The notes: generated from the letters alone by a model not told the origin. Shown: positions 11,160-24,599, counted from the first letter of the stretch. The stretch is DNA of 64,000 nt from Phanerodontia chrysosporium (GCA_001910725.1 MJGA01000007.1:868001-932000); one strand, 5' to 3'. Made by a program: numbers and translations.

Positions 11160-13161
11160 TCAGGAATGCCAACCGATAGCAACACCCTCATACTCCCAGT
11201 AGTCAGCCCACACGTTCTCATCCAGCTCAGCCTCATCCGCACCCGGCTCGCTATCCGCATCTGTCACGTACGCCTCGAACGCGTCCCATTGGACATCCGC
11301 AAAGAGGTGGCACAGCGTGCGGACCTCACGCGCGCCAATATTCATGCAGCGCTTGATGCGTAACTCGTCAACGGGACGTTCCTGTGCGCAGCGGAGGCAC
11401 TGCGCCTCCTGGAGCGCGTGCACGAACGGCGCCGCGCCGTCGAACGCCCAGTTCATGTCGACCTCCTCGAGGACGAGCACAGCGAGGCGCGGGAGGAGCG
11501 CGCTGCCCGCCGCGTCCGCACCATGCGCGAGCGCGTCGGCCGTGAGCGCGGCGACGACGGGCGCGGCGCGCGGGCGCGGGCGCGGCCGCGTCGTGGCGCG
11601 CGTGCACGACGCGCAGGCCCGGCGTGCGTCGCAGCAGGTGCGCGACGGCGGCGCCGTCAAGGAAGCCTTCGTAGTCGTCGAGCAGCAGCGCCCGCGCGTC
11701 CTGCAGCGCGCACGCGCTGAGGAGCGTCTCGACTGCGGCAGGCGTGTGCAGCGTGTACGGGCCCGCGACGAGCGTGAGCCAGAGCGCGGCGCGCTCCGCG
11801 CGCTCCCAGTCGTGCTCGTCCTCGACAAGAGCCTCCGCCGCGCGTGCGTGCAGTGTGATCTGCACGGCGTCGAGGCTGATGTGTAGCGCACGTAAAGGAA
11901 ACGAGATGCGTGATGCGGTGAGTCGCGCGCCGAGGACGTCAGTGAGGAGCGAGAGTTCGTTCGGTTTGTCGCTGCAGGTGCAGCGCAGTGAGAGCGCAGT
12001 GGAGGGTGGGAAGGTGAGGTGGGTCAGGAGCGCCGCGATGTCGGACGTTGACCCCGCAAGGTACAGTTTCTCGAGATCCTGCAGTGGTATGCGCTGGAGT
12101 CCATCGGGTAAAGCCTGGTTGACGGGCACGACGTTCTCCATATGCAGGACCGTGAGGTGCGGCATCGTCGCCAGGGTCCCCAAGAACTGTGAGAGCATGG
12201 CCCGGTTTGTCTCCAGTCCATCGAGCATCATACTCTGCAAGTTTGGACACGACGTCAGCAGAGGCGCGTCCCACGGGATCATACACTTCTGGAGCTCGAG
12301 CCGCTCCAGTGCAGGCGCGCCTCCTTGGAGGAACGACTGACTGAGCATCAGGATGTCTGCTGCTGCTTTCCATCCCGAATTTTGAACGATGAGGGATCGC
12401 AGCCGCGGCGCCGCGCCAGGGACGAAATTGAGGATGAGACTGATGGCCGAATTGGATCCGGAGACGTGGATTTCGCCCAGGCGATCGACCTGCCCAAGGA
12501 CGAGTCGGCATGCATCCACCACGTGTTTGTTCGAGTTGTATAGCTTGGTCCGGAAGAATATTGTCGTCTTTTTGGACCGAATGAGCATGAGCTTCGTGCA
12601 CTCAGGGCGTACAGCGAGGACCTCGGGCCATCGCCAGAGCAAGGCGCAGTTGAGAGCGACTGCACGCCAGTGCCGGCAGACTTGAGAAGCCGCGCGAACG
12701 TCCTTTGTCTTCGGAACAGAAAACGTGCCGCGGTCGGGATCTTGGTCGAAATTGTGGTCGAGAAGATATTGGAATATTGTGGATAGCACCTCGACGGGAA
12801 TGCGAGCGACTGGTAGAAGAGCATTGCGGGCGGTGCGTAGCTCGCGGCGGGTCTCTTCGAGTCTCGCGAGCAAAGCGTCGACCTGGGTCGCAGTTTCAAA
12901 GACAGGCGGCAGCCCCATAAAAACCGGGGTGCGCGGGGACCGCAGTCTCCTGAGCTCCCGTTCGAGCCTTTGCGCATGAAATTCATGTTGATAGGGTCCT
13001 ACGCAGTGAAAATTGAAGGGACGTACATTACTTGCGCAGAGGTGGACACAGGAGGCATAAGACACAGGACCAGCCGCGTGTGTGCGTACCATATTATGTC
13101 CCTCTGGCAGGCGGTGATAAAAGCCTGCATGGACGGAGTGTGGTCTGAAAAGCATGTCCAC
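11160..13161 (-). CDS. F-box protein with leucine-rich C-terminus
   Basis: The N-terminal half shows the common Agaricomycete F-box arrangement: a coiled helix (ATQVDALLARLEETRREL, about 12905-12840) then the F-box ARIPVEVLSTIFQYL..ASQVCRHWRAVALNC, which in this family binds Skp1 in SCF ubiquitin ligases. The rest is made of leucine-rich, LRR-like segments (for example LERLELQKC, LTVLHMENV). The frame is open from 13161 to about 11600 and then moves to another frame within a GC-only tract near 11565-11610. The second frame (AAPVVAALTADALAHG...) runs to the stop at 11160-11162 and carries a plausible acidic C-terminus. No good splice sites fit there, so this is either a one-base frameshift, a sequencing error, or a broken gene. 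The true start is uncertain: an intron with donor GTACGT near 13025 may lead to an upstream exon. Confidence 0.7.
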
Positions 13162-14110
13162 AACGACTTGGCTGCGTGGGCCGGAAGAACGTGGCGGATG
13201 ATCTTATGCAAGGCCCGGAGATCGATCTGCAGTGACTCTCTGGCGTAAGGAGATCGCCATCGACATGCACGCCGTGGTCACCGCCGGAGTGGAATAGCAG
13301 GAGCATAGCTCGTTCGTAGTCGTGCGCAGGCTTGAACGCGTCACGCGAGAGCGGATCAGACGTCGGGAGCAAACTGACCACAACAGAGGGCGCATCGCCG
13401 CGCGCTAGAGCCACGGGCTTGGTGACGTGAGAAAAGTCAAACATTTGTCTTCCAGTGAGTAAAGCCAGCAGACACTGTCACGGAGCACAACATGTACCAG
13501 ATGCCGCTTCGTGAATAGTGAGCTCTTTATTACCTCGACAGATCTGCCGAGAACGAAAGCTTGAACGGAAAGGTTGTCGCTGCGGTGACGCGCCGACGCT
13601 GCGACATGCTCGCAAAGTTCTATGCTGGGAAAGACTTCGGTCACGCTTCTGACCCTGATTCATTTAGGTACCCTAACCATCTCGGCTGATTGACGGTGCC
13701 GACTGGCCACGATCCCTGCCGACGAGACAGTCACCCTCCTGAGTGTAGCGCCACTGGCCTTGGAGAAACACACCAGCGATGGCGGGCAGCTGCACTCGCC
13801 AGTCTATTGAGATCCTTCCTCCCGTCATCCTTGCGCTCTGTCAGCATGACAGTCGAAACTTCACTGACCATTTGCGTAATAAATTTAGCGTACAACATAC
13901 GCTTCTTACCCCGTTCGGCAACCATCCAGCCAGCAGTATACCGATGCATGGAAGCTCGCACTTGTAAGGTTTGTTCGCTTCCCTATATTCAGGATGTCTC
14001 TCCAGTCTCACAGAGATTTTTGCATATATAGTTGCAAGCTCTGCCCGAGACGTCCGTCGCCCCTTTGCTCCCGACTGCCCATCCCAATTTCCGCCCCGCT
14101 CGTCTGAAGG
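13162..14110. other. Intergenic region without recognised gene
   Basis: Short frames exist on both strands (for example 13644-13405 minus) but none resembles a known protein or has convincing splice structure. It probably holds the promoter of the dioxygenase gene and the 5' end of the F-box gene. Confidence 0.4.
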
Positions 14111-17100
14111 ATGGCCGTTCCAATGCCAAAGCTTCCCTCCAAATTCGTCCACCGGGCCTCCTCTCTCAGCGTATGTCATTATCTCCTGTTTTTGTAGCTG
14201 ATAATGACGTGGGTATGTGTCCAGGGTGGCTACCAAGCTCCTGAGGACGATAGCTTTCATGCAAGCCTGAGGATTATCGACGATTTCCGTCAAACTGTAG
14301 GTCACCCGACCACTCGCAAAACCACCGGAGAAGGCTAACCGTATGATCGTAGATCATGAAAGACATCTCCTTGATAGACATCGGGTCCTTGGTATGGTTT
14401 GAATTTCACACTCACGGAAATTATCCTGATGAATGTTTGCAAAGCCTGCAATCATTGACGCTATTCGCCACAATAATGCGATAGATGACAGGAAGTTCCT
14501 CGTGAGTGGCTAAGCCCAAAGACAATGCTGCCGACCATGGGCTGACTGGCTTCTGATCACAGCTCGAGCACCTCCTGATGTTCCTGTCAAAGCTGCCCGA
14601 GGGCTCATTCTCGACATCGCTGCAGAACCTCGTTATCGAGATGCGTGAGTCCGAGCGGTCAAGTTTCTCCGGCGCATGGACGCTGACTTTGAATCTCTCA
14701 AGTCTACAACGATCTCCCACACCCGCCAAGCACATATGTCGGGAAGCAGTACGCCTGGCGCACCGCCGATGGCTCCTACAACAACATCTGCGACCCGGAC
14801 ATGGGCAAGGCGGGCACTCCGTACTCGCGCAGCGTCCAGCAAACCCATCCGCTCACGCGCAGGGAAATGCCTGATCCAGGTCTCATCTTCGACACGCTCC
14901 TGCGCCGGGAGAAGGTGATGTTCTCACAAACACGGTCTAGTCCGGACAAGTATTGATATATGTGCGCCTGCAGTTTGTCAAGCACCCGGCCGGCCTGTCG
15001 AGCATGATGTTTGCGTTTGCCGCGTTAGTCATACACACGTACGCAGCCCATCACGCTCTATGTGCGCGAAATCCTGACAAACCGCGCATCACAGGGTATT
15101 CCGCACTTCTCATGAAGATGTCACTATCAACGAGACGTCGTCCTATGTCGACCTGGCGCCGCTGTACGGATGCAACCAGGAGGCGCAGGACAAGATCCGC
15201 GTCCGGGACGGCCGCGGGCTCCTCTACCCTGATACCTTCTCCGAGGACCGACTCATGCTACTGCCGCCCGCGGTGTGCGTGCTCCTGGTACTGTTCAGCA
15301 GGAACCACAACGTCTGTCTGCCTTCTCGTCTGACGCGCACGACCTCTGACGTGATGATTCAACAGTACATTGCGCGCAAATTGCTCGAGATCAACGAACG
15401 CGGGACGTACACAGACCCGGATCTGATCCCGGCGGACGACAAGGACCGCATGACGAAGCTGCTCGCGCAAGAAGAGGAGATCTTCCAGACTGCACGCCTT
15501 ATCAACTGCGCCTGGTTTGGTTCGGCGATCTTCTCGGACTACTTCAGTGCAATCCTGGGTCTGGTTCGGCAGGGAAATAGCTGGAGCTTGAATCCGTTCG
15601 GGGTGATTACCGACTGCTTCTCCTTGGGAACGAAGGCTGACAGGCTCGCAGGAAATCCGTCAAGAGGACCACACTCTTTTTGAGCGAGGACGGGGCAACG
15701 TGTGCAGTGTCGAGGTGAGTCTCTCATGGTATTCCGCCGAGCGACGCCCTCAAATTCGCGCCCAGTTCAACTGTCTGTACCGCTGGCACGCCACGACCTC
15801 CGAATGTGAGCCCACAGGTTTCATACAGACGTACAGTCCCACTGACGATGTACCAGACGACGAGAAATGGGTCGAGCAGCTGACCGCGCACCTCTTCGGT
15901 GGTCGCAATCCCGACGACATCACTCCCGCCGACCTGAAGCAGGTCCTGCTCAAGGTCCAGGAGTCCGAGCCGGACGTCACGCATTGGACATTTGGCAACT
16001 TGAAGCGCCAGGAAGACGGCACGTTCAAGGACGAGGAGCTCGCGGTGATCCTGATGACTGCGTGAGTCGTTGGATGCGTGCTCCATTGTTTCAGTGTATT
16101 CAAGGTGAACTGTAGGACGGAACATCCGGCTGGCGCGTTCAAGGCCCGTGGAACACCTGGGTGTATGCGTCTCCATGAGGTGATGGGCATCGAGGCAGCG
16201 CGTCGCTGGGGTTGCTGCTCCTTGAACGACTTCAGAAAGGTAAGCATAACAAATTTCTATAGTGCTTCTCAGTTGCTCATATAATTTGTAGTTCTTGGGA
16301 CTCAAGCGTATGTCATCTGCTCAGTACCTGGATAGTGTGGCATTGAGTTGCTTCAACAGCATATGCGTCGTTCCTGGAGTGGAACTCGGACCCAGAGATC
16401 GCTACGACAGCTGAAAGGCTTTACGGGGATATCGACCATCTTGAGCTGTACGTTGGTCTCCAAGCCGAAGAAGCCAAGCCCGTCATGGACGGTGCTGGAC
16501 TCTGCCCCTGTATGTCGAGGATATTTCCCTGCCCCCTGAATACGATGTACTCACTATGTTCACGCAGCGTACACCGTCAGCCGTGCCATCCTTGCAGACG
16601 CCATCGCACTCACGCGCGGCGACCGCTTTTTCACCGCGGACTACACGCCGTTCAACATGACCTCGTGGGGCTTCGCGGACTGCCAGCGCGACGCGAACGC
16701 GCCGGGCTATGGCAGCACGCTCGGCCGCCTCTTCATGCGCACGCTCCCGAACCACTACAATGCGGACAGCACGTATACGTGGTTCCCGCTCATGACGCCC
16801 GACGCCATGAAGACGATCCTCGCGAAGCTCGGCGACGCGGATATCTACAACATGGCGCGCCCGAGCCCCGAGCAGCACGTTACCGACGTCTCGGAGTATA
16901 GGGACGTCGGCAGGTCCTTGATAGCAAGGGCTTCGTGCCGCTGTACCACGGCAGGGCCGCGCTCGTGATCAAGGGCAGAGGGTGAGGTTTCCTCTGTGCA
17001 ATTGTTCGATGTGGAAGCTCACGTTCGCTTTCAGATTCTTCCTTGCGTCTAACGATCCCGCTACCGCCCGCAAGGAGCAACAGGCGATGCTAGAGGCACT

Positions 17101-18645
17101 CGTCGGCGCCCCAGGCGCCGTCGACAGGATCACGGAATTCTTCTACCTCAAGACGCGCGAGATGATGGTCAGCGAGTCCTGGGGATCTGTCAAGCGGACC
17201 ACGAAGAACGTCGATATTGTGCGTGACGTGCTGAAGTACGTTCCACTGTACTGGGCCTGCGAGGTGGTGAGTGCTATATCTCTGCCTTTGTGCGCCTGAT
17301 ACTGAGTATGTGATGTAGGCTGGGATTACTCTGAGTGACGTAGAGGCCGAGGATAGCTTCACTCCGAAGAAGCTGTTTGACATGCTTGGCGATATCTACG
17401 AGTAGGTGCTAGGCCCAGCCATGGGTCGCGTCAGTGGCTCACACGCAACGCAGATTCCTCTTCCTTGACTTCGAAGCCTCCAAGTACATCAACATGGTGA
17501 AGGCTGTCCGCGGACACATCAGCGTTCTGCTCAAGGCCATCAAGGCATCGCATCGTCAAGGGGTAAGTGGGCTCGATCTCATCTAGTGCAAGTTATTTGC
17601 TGACATACGCTGTTCAGTTCTCCATCTCCGGCCTAGTGACCTCCTTCTCTAGGCTGCTCGGGGGCGGAGACCCGAATGACCTCCCTACACGTCTTGCAGC
17701 GCTGGGCTACGACGACGATACCCTTGCGAACTCACTCTTGGCAATCCTGGTCGGTTGCACCGTGGAGCTTTCCCAGGGTGGGTCCACTTGTCACATAGAC
17801 TGAGGACAATGTTTCTGACGTCGAAGACGTACAGCGCTTATCCATGTCGTCAATTTCTACTTGGATGAGGGGAGATCCGGCCAGGTCAAGATCAACGCCA
17901 GCAGCATGCCGTCGCGCCTGAGCGAAAAGGGCCAGGAGCTGCAAGGCGTTGTGTTGGAGGCGCTCCGTGAGTGACTACGTTCCCCCTCGATACATAATGT
18001 ACTCACCCAGCTGCAGGCCTCGACCCGCCGTTCGCCGGCCTGTTCCGTGAGGCTTTGACCGCCCAGAAATTAGGCACGCAATCTGTACCTGCCGGCGGCA
18101 AGGTCTTTGTCAACATCGCGAGCGCAAACATGGATGTGCGTGTGAGGTTCTTTGATGCTTGTGTACTGTTGCTGAAAGGCTCTCCAGCCACATGTCTTCC
18201 CGGACCCAACGGTCATGAAGTCCAACCGTCCCGATAGGGACCGGCGTTACATCCTTGGCGATGGCACTGCACAGTGTCTCGGTCTCGATCTCTCCTCGAA
18301 GGTAACTATTCGTTTTCCTCCTTCCTGCTGAGCAACACTGACAGATAATGGTTTAATTAGATTTGCGCTGCTGTGCTTCGCGCCGTCTTCAGCTTCCCGA
18401 ATGTTCGCCGCGCTCACGGCCAGTCGGGCATTCTCAAGCGGTACGTGATCTTCAAACAATCAGCGACGTGCCGCTAATCTACTCATGATATAGCTTCAAG
18501 TCTGATACGATGAAAACGAGTACCTGGATGTACCTCAGCCACGATGAGAAGCAGAGCCCTTGGGCAACGTCGATGGTGCTCCAGGTAGGCACAATATAGT
18601 TCATTGCCACCTGCTCACACTCATGGGACTCTATAGTACAATTGA
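14111..18645 (+). CDS. Fatty acid dioxygenase/P450 fusion (Ppo or linoleate diol synthase type)
   Basis: A large gene with more than 15 short introns. The N-terminal part is an animal-haem-peroxidase-like dioxygenase: LLEHLLMFLSKLPEGS, VYNDLPHPPSTYVGKQYAWR, a distal region FVKHPAGLSSMMFAFAALV followed by His, ETSSYVDLAPLYG, and the proximal haem ligand in NCLYRWHAT (about 15765-15795). The C-terminal part is a P450: ExxR motif EALR at 17958-18020 (the Arg codon split by an intron) and a haem-Cys segment GDGTAQCLGLDLS at about 18255-18295. The last codons (YN, stop 18643-18645) follow an intron. In fungi such enzymes oxygenate C18 unsaturated fatty acids to hydroperoxides and diols or epoxyalcohols (oxylipins), which act in sporulation signalling. 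The P450 Cys is present, so the second activity may be retained, although the haem loop departs from the usual FGxGxHxC pattern. The product cannot be predicted. Confidence 0.9.
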
Positions 18646-18716
18646 TACGTTCAATAGTCTACACTCTACCTTTCCTTCATGTAATATACCATACCAGCGT
18701 GTATTTCTACAGCACT

Positions 18717-21409
18717 GTCTCTGCGACTTTCTTCCAAATCGCTAGTGGGTTGTTCACAATATCCGCAGTGAGTGGCAGATTCACATCTGCTGGATGATCT
18801 TGCCATTCTGTACCAATTACAAATTAAGCGAGACACGTGTCACGGATGAGAAGGAACAGACCTTCTGGCTGGGTAGGATCCTGGATGCCGAAGCCCAGCC
18901 TCCAAGTGATACCCTGCACGCTGTTTGTTTTGCTGGGCAAGGCGTCCGCGTCAGTGTCAACCTCCGCGTACTGAAGTCAATATAAGCGATTACGTACAAG
19001 TCTGGTGGTGCCAGGGAACTGTTCTTGAGCAGTGTGGTCTGTAATCCACGAGTGAGCGTACACCTCCGGATCAATAAGCCCGACTCATACCTTCACATTC
19101 GTATCAATCTCTGAGAAATCGGTAGATTGGCCTCCGACGGTGCCACAGTACCTCTGTTCGATGCCTTTCTTGCCGCCGAGGACGACGGTTTTGGCGCCCT
19201 CTCCTTAGCCATGGTGATGCTGAACAGCGAGCACGAGCTCGCGCAGCGGCCGTTGCTCACAATCGCGGTCTTCTTCGGGTCGAAGAGCGCCTCGGCAGGC
19301 GGATCGATGTCGAACGGCTGGCAGCCGTCGCTCAGCCTGCGGGACGTCAACTCTAAACCCGTACACCGTGTAAGAGATCTAGAAGACGCACGTCAACGAA
19401 AAGGCGTCCTGGCGCCCGTTGATGACCTTGTGCACGGCAGGGTCGAGCCAGTCGAAGTTGGCGGGGAACTCCGTGTTATTCTGCGGGAAGAACCAGTTGA
19501 GCGGGTTGTACAGCAGGTTCACGCGCGGGTCGATGGTGGGATTGGCCAGGATCTGCTTCACGACTTGCTGTGCCAGCGGTGCCGCGCGCGCAGTTGTGTT
19601 CAGACCCGCCTGAGGGAAGCTTGTTGGCTTAGGGCCTACAAGCTGCGGGAGAGTCTTAGCAGGATGTGGTCATGCTACATCGCGTACACTGACAATCCGG
19701 TGCAACCACTAAAGTGTGTGAGTACACATGACTGTGAGATCATTGAAGCGAAAGACCCACATGTGCAATGCAAATGAAGCCTCCGCCGTTATTCGACTGT
19801 GAGACGAACGTTACACAAAATCATCTGCCTTCAGACATCAAACGCACCACATCCACAATCAGCTGCGTTGCGCCCGCATTCTTCAGATTCGTGAGGCCCG
19901 TAAGCAGTGTCGTCTCAAACGCGTCAAATGAGCCTGTATCCTCGAAGCTGCCGAGCGCGAGCACGCCCGTCTTGCCGTCATCGAGTAGGAAAAACTCGGA
20001 CACGCCGCTACTGCCGTTGACGTTCCCTGCAGGGGTCAGCCCGGCGGCAGCGCGATGTCCGACGGGGGCGTCGTGTCGAGCATGACGTTCCGCGCGAGCC
20101 GCCGAGAGAACGACTGGCTGGAGGACGTTACGGGCGACTGCCGGAACTTGTCGACGGGCGCACGCCGTTGTTTCGCCGCTGCAGGGTGAGTGCGTCTGAG
20201 GGTGCGTTCAGGTTCACGCCGTTTGTGCCATCGACGGCCACGCAGTTGTTCTGTCGGAACGTAGTAGAGTTCGTCCAAGGCACGACGCCGGTGTTGATAC
20301 GCGAACGATATGGCAGCTGACATCGTGTTCAGCGTAATGGAAGGCACTGTGAATCTACGAAGTCGTACAGTAAATGTCTCGGGCCTTGTGTGATTGACAC
20401 GGATGACTGTGAGCGTCGCTGAGTCCGCCAGAGGAAGCGACAGCTGAGCAAACTGGCCCATGCCGTAGCTCCATCCTGAGCTTGCGCGCTGGTAGCTGGA
20501 AAAAAAGCTTCACAAATCACAGACTTTGTCAAAAGCTGGAACGAAATGCAAGTGAACAGGCTAGAGCTCACCCAATCTGGCGTGTTCCGAGTGGCTGGAA
20601 ACTGCCAGCAATTTGGGCATTGGCGTCCACAGCGACAAACGGGTCCTTCCCATTAATGGCGAGTACTTTCGCACCAGAAAGCTAGATGTGTCAAGAGTCT
20701 GAGCTCAAAGGCACAGTCATCACGAGATATGCGTACTGTCTCCAGCTGGCCTTTCAATTTTCCGGGTAGAGCGTTCTGCCAGACTTCCAGCTCGTCCGCG
20801 AACTCCGCAGATGCGACTGTAAAGGCCTCTGGAGCGATGTGGACGTTCTGCGTCCCGTCGTGGTTAGTCAACAGGACTAGTGGAGTAGGCAGGAAGGTCA
20901 GGAAGAGCGCTTCCGGTGGTGGCATTCGTTAGCCTTGTGATCTTTTCAAGTCAGGAAGGAGAACGTACAATCGTAACAGTCGTTAATGTACACACAATGT
21001 CCATCATTGAGCCTCTTCAGCGTACGCGACATATCGATATGCAAATCGAAGTCGGAAGAGTAGTGTTGGTGGCTGATGCGTGCAAGATCGCCAAGCAAAT
21101 CCTCATGTACATCTGCAGTGAATGGCTCGGGAGCTCGGAGCTCATAGTTAACGGATGTGTGGAACGCCAAAGTCTTGTTGACCACATCAATGATCTGGGA
21201 GAGTATAGTCAATTAACGACATCGCCTCCAGGTCACAAAATCTCTGAACATACATTGGCTTTGATCTCCGGGTCGACCTTGAATGACGTGAAACAAGCTC
21301 TGACTTGCGCTGGAGAGACCCATTTCTGGCCGGCGATAACGGCGCAGGGATCGGCAGCCCTTGTGGCTGCGACTAAAAGGGTTAGAGTCGTGACCGCGCG
21401 CAACAGCAT
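18717..21409 (-). CDS. Secreted S41 family (tail-specific protease-like) protein
   Basis: Start ATG 21409 opens a clear signal peptide (MLLRAVTTLTLLVAATRA, then ADPC). The following exons encode WVSPAQVRACFTSF, RTLKRLNDGHCVYIND, FLTFLPTPLVLLTNHDG, WQNALPGKLKGQL, an FFLLDDGKTGVLALGSF block (20003-19950), VDV-SNNGGGFICIAH across an intron at 19821/19777, and the segment VSNGRCASSCSLFSITMA (about 19265-19210), which matches the nucleophile-Ser region of S41 (Tsp/CPAF-like) peptidases. The stop is at 18717-18719. The family occurs in expanded copies in Agaricomycetes as secreted proteins of unproven activity. It converges on the dioxygenase gene with only 71 bp between the stops, so the 3' UTRs probably overlap. 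Confidence 0.82.
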
Positions 21410-22590
21410 ATCCGCCTTCGAACTCAGAAGAGCAGCATCGTTCCTCGTCCGTCCTTTATACCTCGTATTGCTAGCACATCCATCAGACCAGGGAGGACCC
21501 AAGCCCATGTGCTAGGGCCTGCGAAGGCACCCCACGCGTGTCCATGGGAGAATAATGGGGGAGATCCTCATGTATGAATGCGACCGCCCGCCAAATCGCG
21601 TATACACCCAGCGATAGCGACACGCGACGCACCAAGGCACCCTCCGCGGGACCACCTGCTGGCCTTCGACGCTCTTGAATTGGACGCAGGTTCCCTGGAG
21701 GCTTGGCATTCAAGTGTGCTTGTGGGATGTTGGAGTTCTTTTCTGACTGTGAGAGCGCTGGGCGGTTTGGCATCCCGCCTTGACTGTGTATGTACGGGTG
21801 CAGAAGACAGTAATGGTTCCGATAGGTATACACCTTAGGATCCCTGGTGCCTTTGTCCCTGAAAGCGCATGCGGTAGATTTTGGAAGTTGCAATGGGCGC
21901 TTTAGGCGTCAAAGATACCATGCTCGAGCGATGAAGCTCTTGCAGCGGACGTGGGTGAGGAGTGCGAATGGCGAGCGTGTGGCTTTTTGACAACACGTCA
22001 TTCACAACTTGGTAGTTTTGTGCCTGAGGGCTGAAGTCCTGGTTCCAGATGGTCATTATGATTTGACACTCGGGTGAGCACCTAGTACTGTGTTACAGGT
22101 CTCAAAGCCAGTGTAATCAGCGCTGTGAATATCCTTCAGCCCTTTGTGTCTATGCAACATTGTCGACAAACCTCACATGCCCATCCCGAGACGAGTTAGA
22201 GACGAGTGCAGTTGGTTAGGAGATGCATCGCCGCCTCTTACCGTTTTAGTACGTACTTTGATGCCGCATTGATGCCAATAGTTGGCCGTAGGACGCAGCT
22301 CCTTCAACGTGCTTGTGAACTTCATCTGTTGTACTCGGAATCTGCTTCAAAGTCGACGGACACGCCGACCATCTTTCCTACGACCAGAGGATCACAGTCT
22401 CGTGGTGACAGGATGGCAATGACACATGCAGAGGCCGGATTCGGCGATGCGAGCCACGCAAGCACGGCGGCAGCGGCCTGACACTCGCATCCCTGTCCCT
22501 GGTCGCGCGCTGCGCAGCAGTACGCACATTGTTACTTAAACTCGCATCCTCTGCAGAACGACTTTCTGCAGCACACACAACCCCGCCGCG
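21410..22590. other. Divergent promoter region
   Basis: 1.18 kb between the starts of the S41-like gene (-) and the lipase gene (+). Small frames are present but none is convincing. It should contain both promoters. No repeat or RNA gene is recognised. Confidence 0.4.
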
Positions 22591-24135
22591 ATGTCCCAGA
22601 GCGTCCATCTCGTCGTCCTCGTCCACGGCATGTGGGGCAACCCTGACCATCTTGCGGAGATGGATAGAATCATCCGTGAACAACGAGGATCAGAGCCCGG
22701 ACCCTCAGGCGAAGAGCTGGTCACTCTTTTGGCAAAGTCAAATCGCGAGGGAAGCACATATGACGGCATTGACTGGGGTGGTGAGAGGGTTGCGGAAGAG
22801 GTGCGTTGCAGCGTTATACTGCGTCCCGCCTTCAGCTCACCAAAACGCGCAGGTACTCGACGAAGTGAAACGTCTTGAAGGCGATGGTCAGAAGGTGACC
22901 AAGTTGTCTGTAGTCGGCTACAGTCTTGGAGGCCTAGTATCGCGCTACCTCGTTGGCATCCTCCAGCAACGCGGGTTCTTCGACAGTGTCAGGCCCATGA
23001 ACTTCATCACAGTTGCTACGCCACATATTGGCCTCATCCGACTGCCGTCCTTTCGTTCGCGGCTGTTCGCGTATCTTGGCCCGCATCTGCTAAGCCGTAC
23101 TGGAGAGCAGTTCTATGCCGTCGACAAATGGTCCGCTTCAGGTCGTCCTTTGCTAGAGGTCATGGCAGATCCTGGTACGCACGTTTGGCTTCATCTTACT
23201 GCCTGTTGCTTCTGAACACGGCCTCAGAACGTATATTCTACCAGGCACTATCTTCGTTCGAGCGTATATGCTTTTATGCGAATGCCATCAACGACATGAC
23301 CGTCCCCTACCTCACTGCAGCTGTAGAAACTGAGGACCCCTTCGCAGACTATGATGTGACAGGCCTAGAAGTGTAAGACAGCTCAAGTCTACTGTCGAGA
23401 ACTATCTGACCACTTTGCAGAGAGTTTGAAGAGAAATACGCTCCTATAATCAAGTCCTATCACTTGCCAGACACTCCTCCACTACCGCCACCCAAGCCCA
23501 GGCGGTTTTCTAAAGAATGGTTCCAAAAGTTACAGCCAAGAATACCGCTTCCTCCTATTTTGCGTGCCAACTTCCCTTACAACATAGTAAGCAACATCAG
23601 TAGGGAGTCAGTGTACACGTGCTAACCATCCCGCTAGATCATAATCTCTCTTCTTCCCGTTATCTTGCCTGCATTCATTTCCCTCGCGCTCGTGCGCCTT
23701 TCTCTCGACTCGCGGAAGTCGCGTGGCCGGATCCGGCTACTCGAACGCGACGAATCCTACCGCGAGCGGCTCGTCAACCTCGTCGGACAGATGGAGAAGC
23801 AGATCGAAGACGCCGTGGTGGACTACATGGACGACGCCGCGCCCGCGGCGCATCGCGACGAGCCGTCGACGTCTGCCGACGGGACTGCAGGCCCAGGCAC
23901 GGGTGGCAAGCCCGCCAAAGCGTCGGTAGCGACAAAAGGCGTGGGCCTCACCCCGCTGCAACGCCGGATGGCCAAGCACCTGAATACGCTCCCACGGTTC
24001 GAGAAGAAGCTCGCGTTCATCGACCTCGTCCTAAATTCGCATGCGGTCGTCGTCGCGAGGGACGTGAAGCGGTTCGCCTTCCACGAGCGCGGGCATGGCG
24101 TCCTCCGGCACCTCGCAGATCATATGGTGCTCTAA
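22591..24135 (+). CDS. DUF676 / ROG1-type serine lipase
   Basis: Exon 1 (22591-22800) starts MSQSVHLVVLVHGMWGNPDH, giving the oxyanion-hole HGMWGN motif of the DUF676 alpha/beta hydrolases. Exon 2 from 22853 holds the nucleophile elbow GYSLGG (about 22918-22935) and VATPHIGL. A later exon encodes YANAINDMTVPYLTAAVE, with the likely catalytic Asp. The C-terminal part has a hydrophobic segment (IIISLLPVILPAFISLALV, about 23635-23695) that could anchor the protein in a membrane or lipid droplet, and then a basic tail ending HGVLRHLADHMVL with TAA at 24133-24135. Relatives are yeast Rog1 and the lipid-droplet phospholipase Lpl1. It likely hydrolyses glycerolipids on the cytosolic side. Confidence 0.85.
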
Positions 24136-24599
24136 TGAATTCCTTTGGCAGCGGGTTCTTTGTACGTCTTTCATGTCCTTTGCAGTATAGGGCGAGCCCT
24201 CATTCTGGCATCAGTAGATACGCTAGAGTCACTTTCGATTAATTCATTTGCCCCGTAGATTGGCACAATAGACCCTGACACGCTTGATACCTTTCATTGC
24301 ACATCAGTGTGGTTCAGTATGGCTCCGCGCTGCCGCTTGGCCCATCTGCGATCGGGCGCCACGAGAGTGGCACAGCGGTAGCGAGAGGGCTCCGCCGAGG
24401 ACCCGTGGCCCTCAACCGGTAACTACGCAGCAGCTCCTTTGTCCCTAAGATATGTGGCCATGCACGCGTCAGTTGGGCAAATGCGCGTGTACGCTTGGGA
24501 TTATAAGACGGCCGGTTTGCAGAGACTACCTTGTGCTCCTCCCTGTCCCGTCCTCAAGACCTAATCAAGTCCGTCCAGCAACGTTCTCAACACCCAGCA
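24136..24599. other. Intergenic region without recognised gene
   Basis: About 460 bp. No tRNA fold or reading frame could be supported. It is probably the 3' UTR of the lipase gene and promoter of the following gene. Confidence 0.35.

Noticed and set aside
24300..24420. tRNA-like GC-rich stretch
   Set aside because: No T-loop consensus or acceptor stem could be formed.
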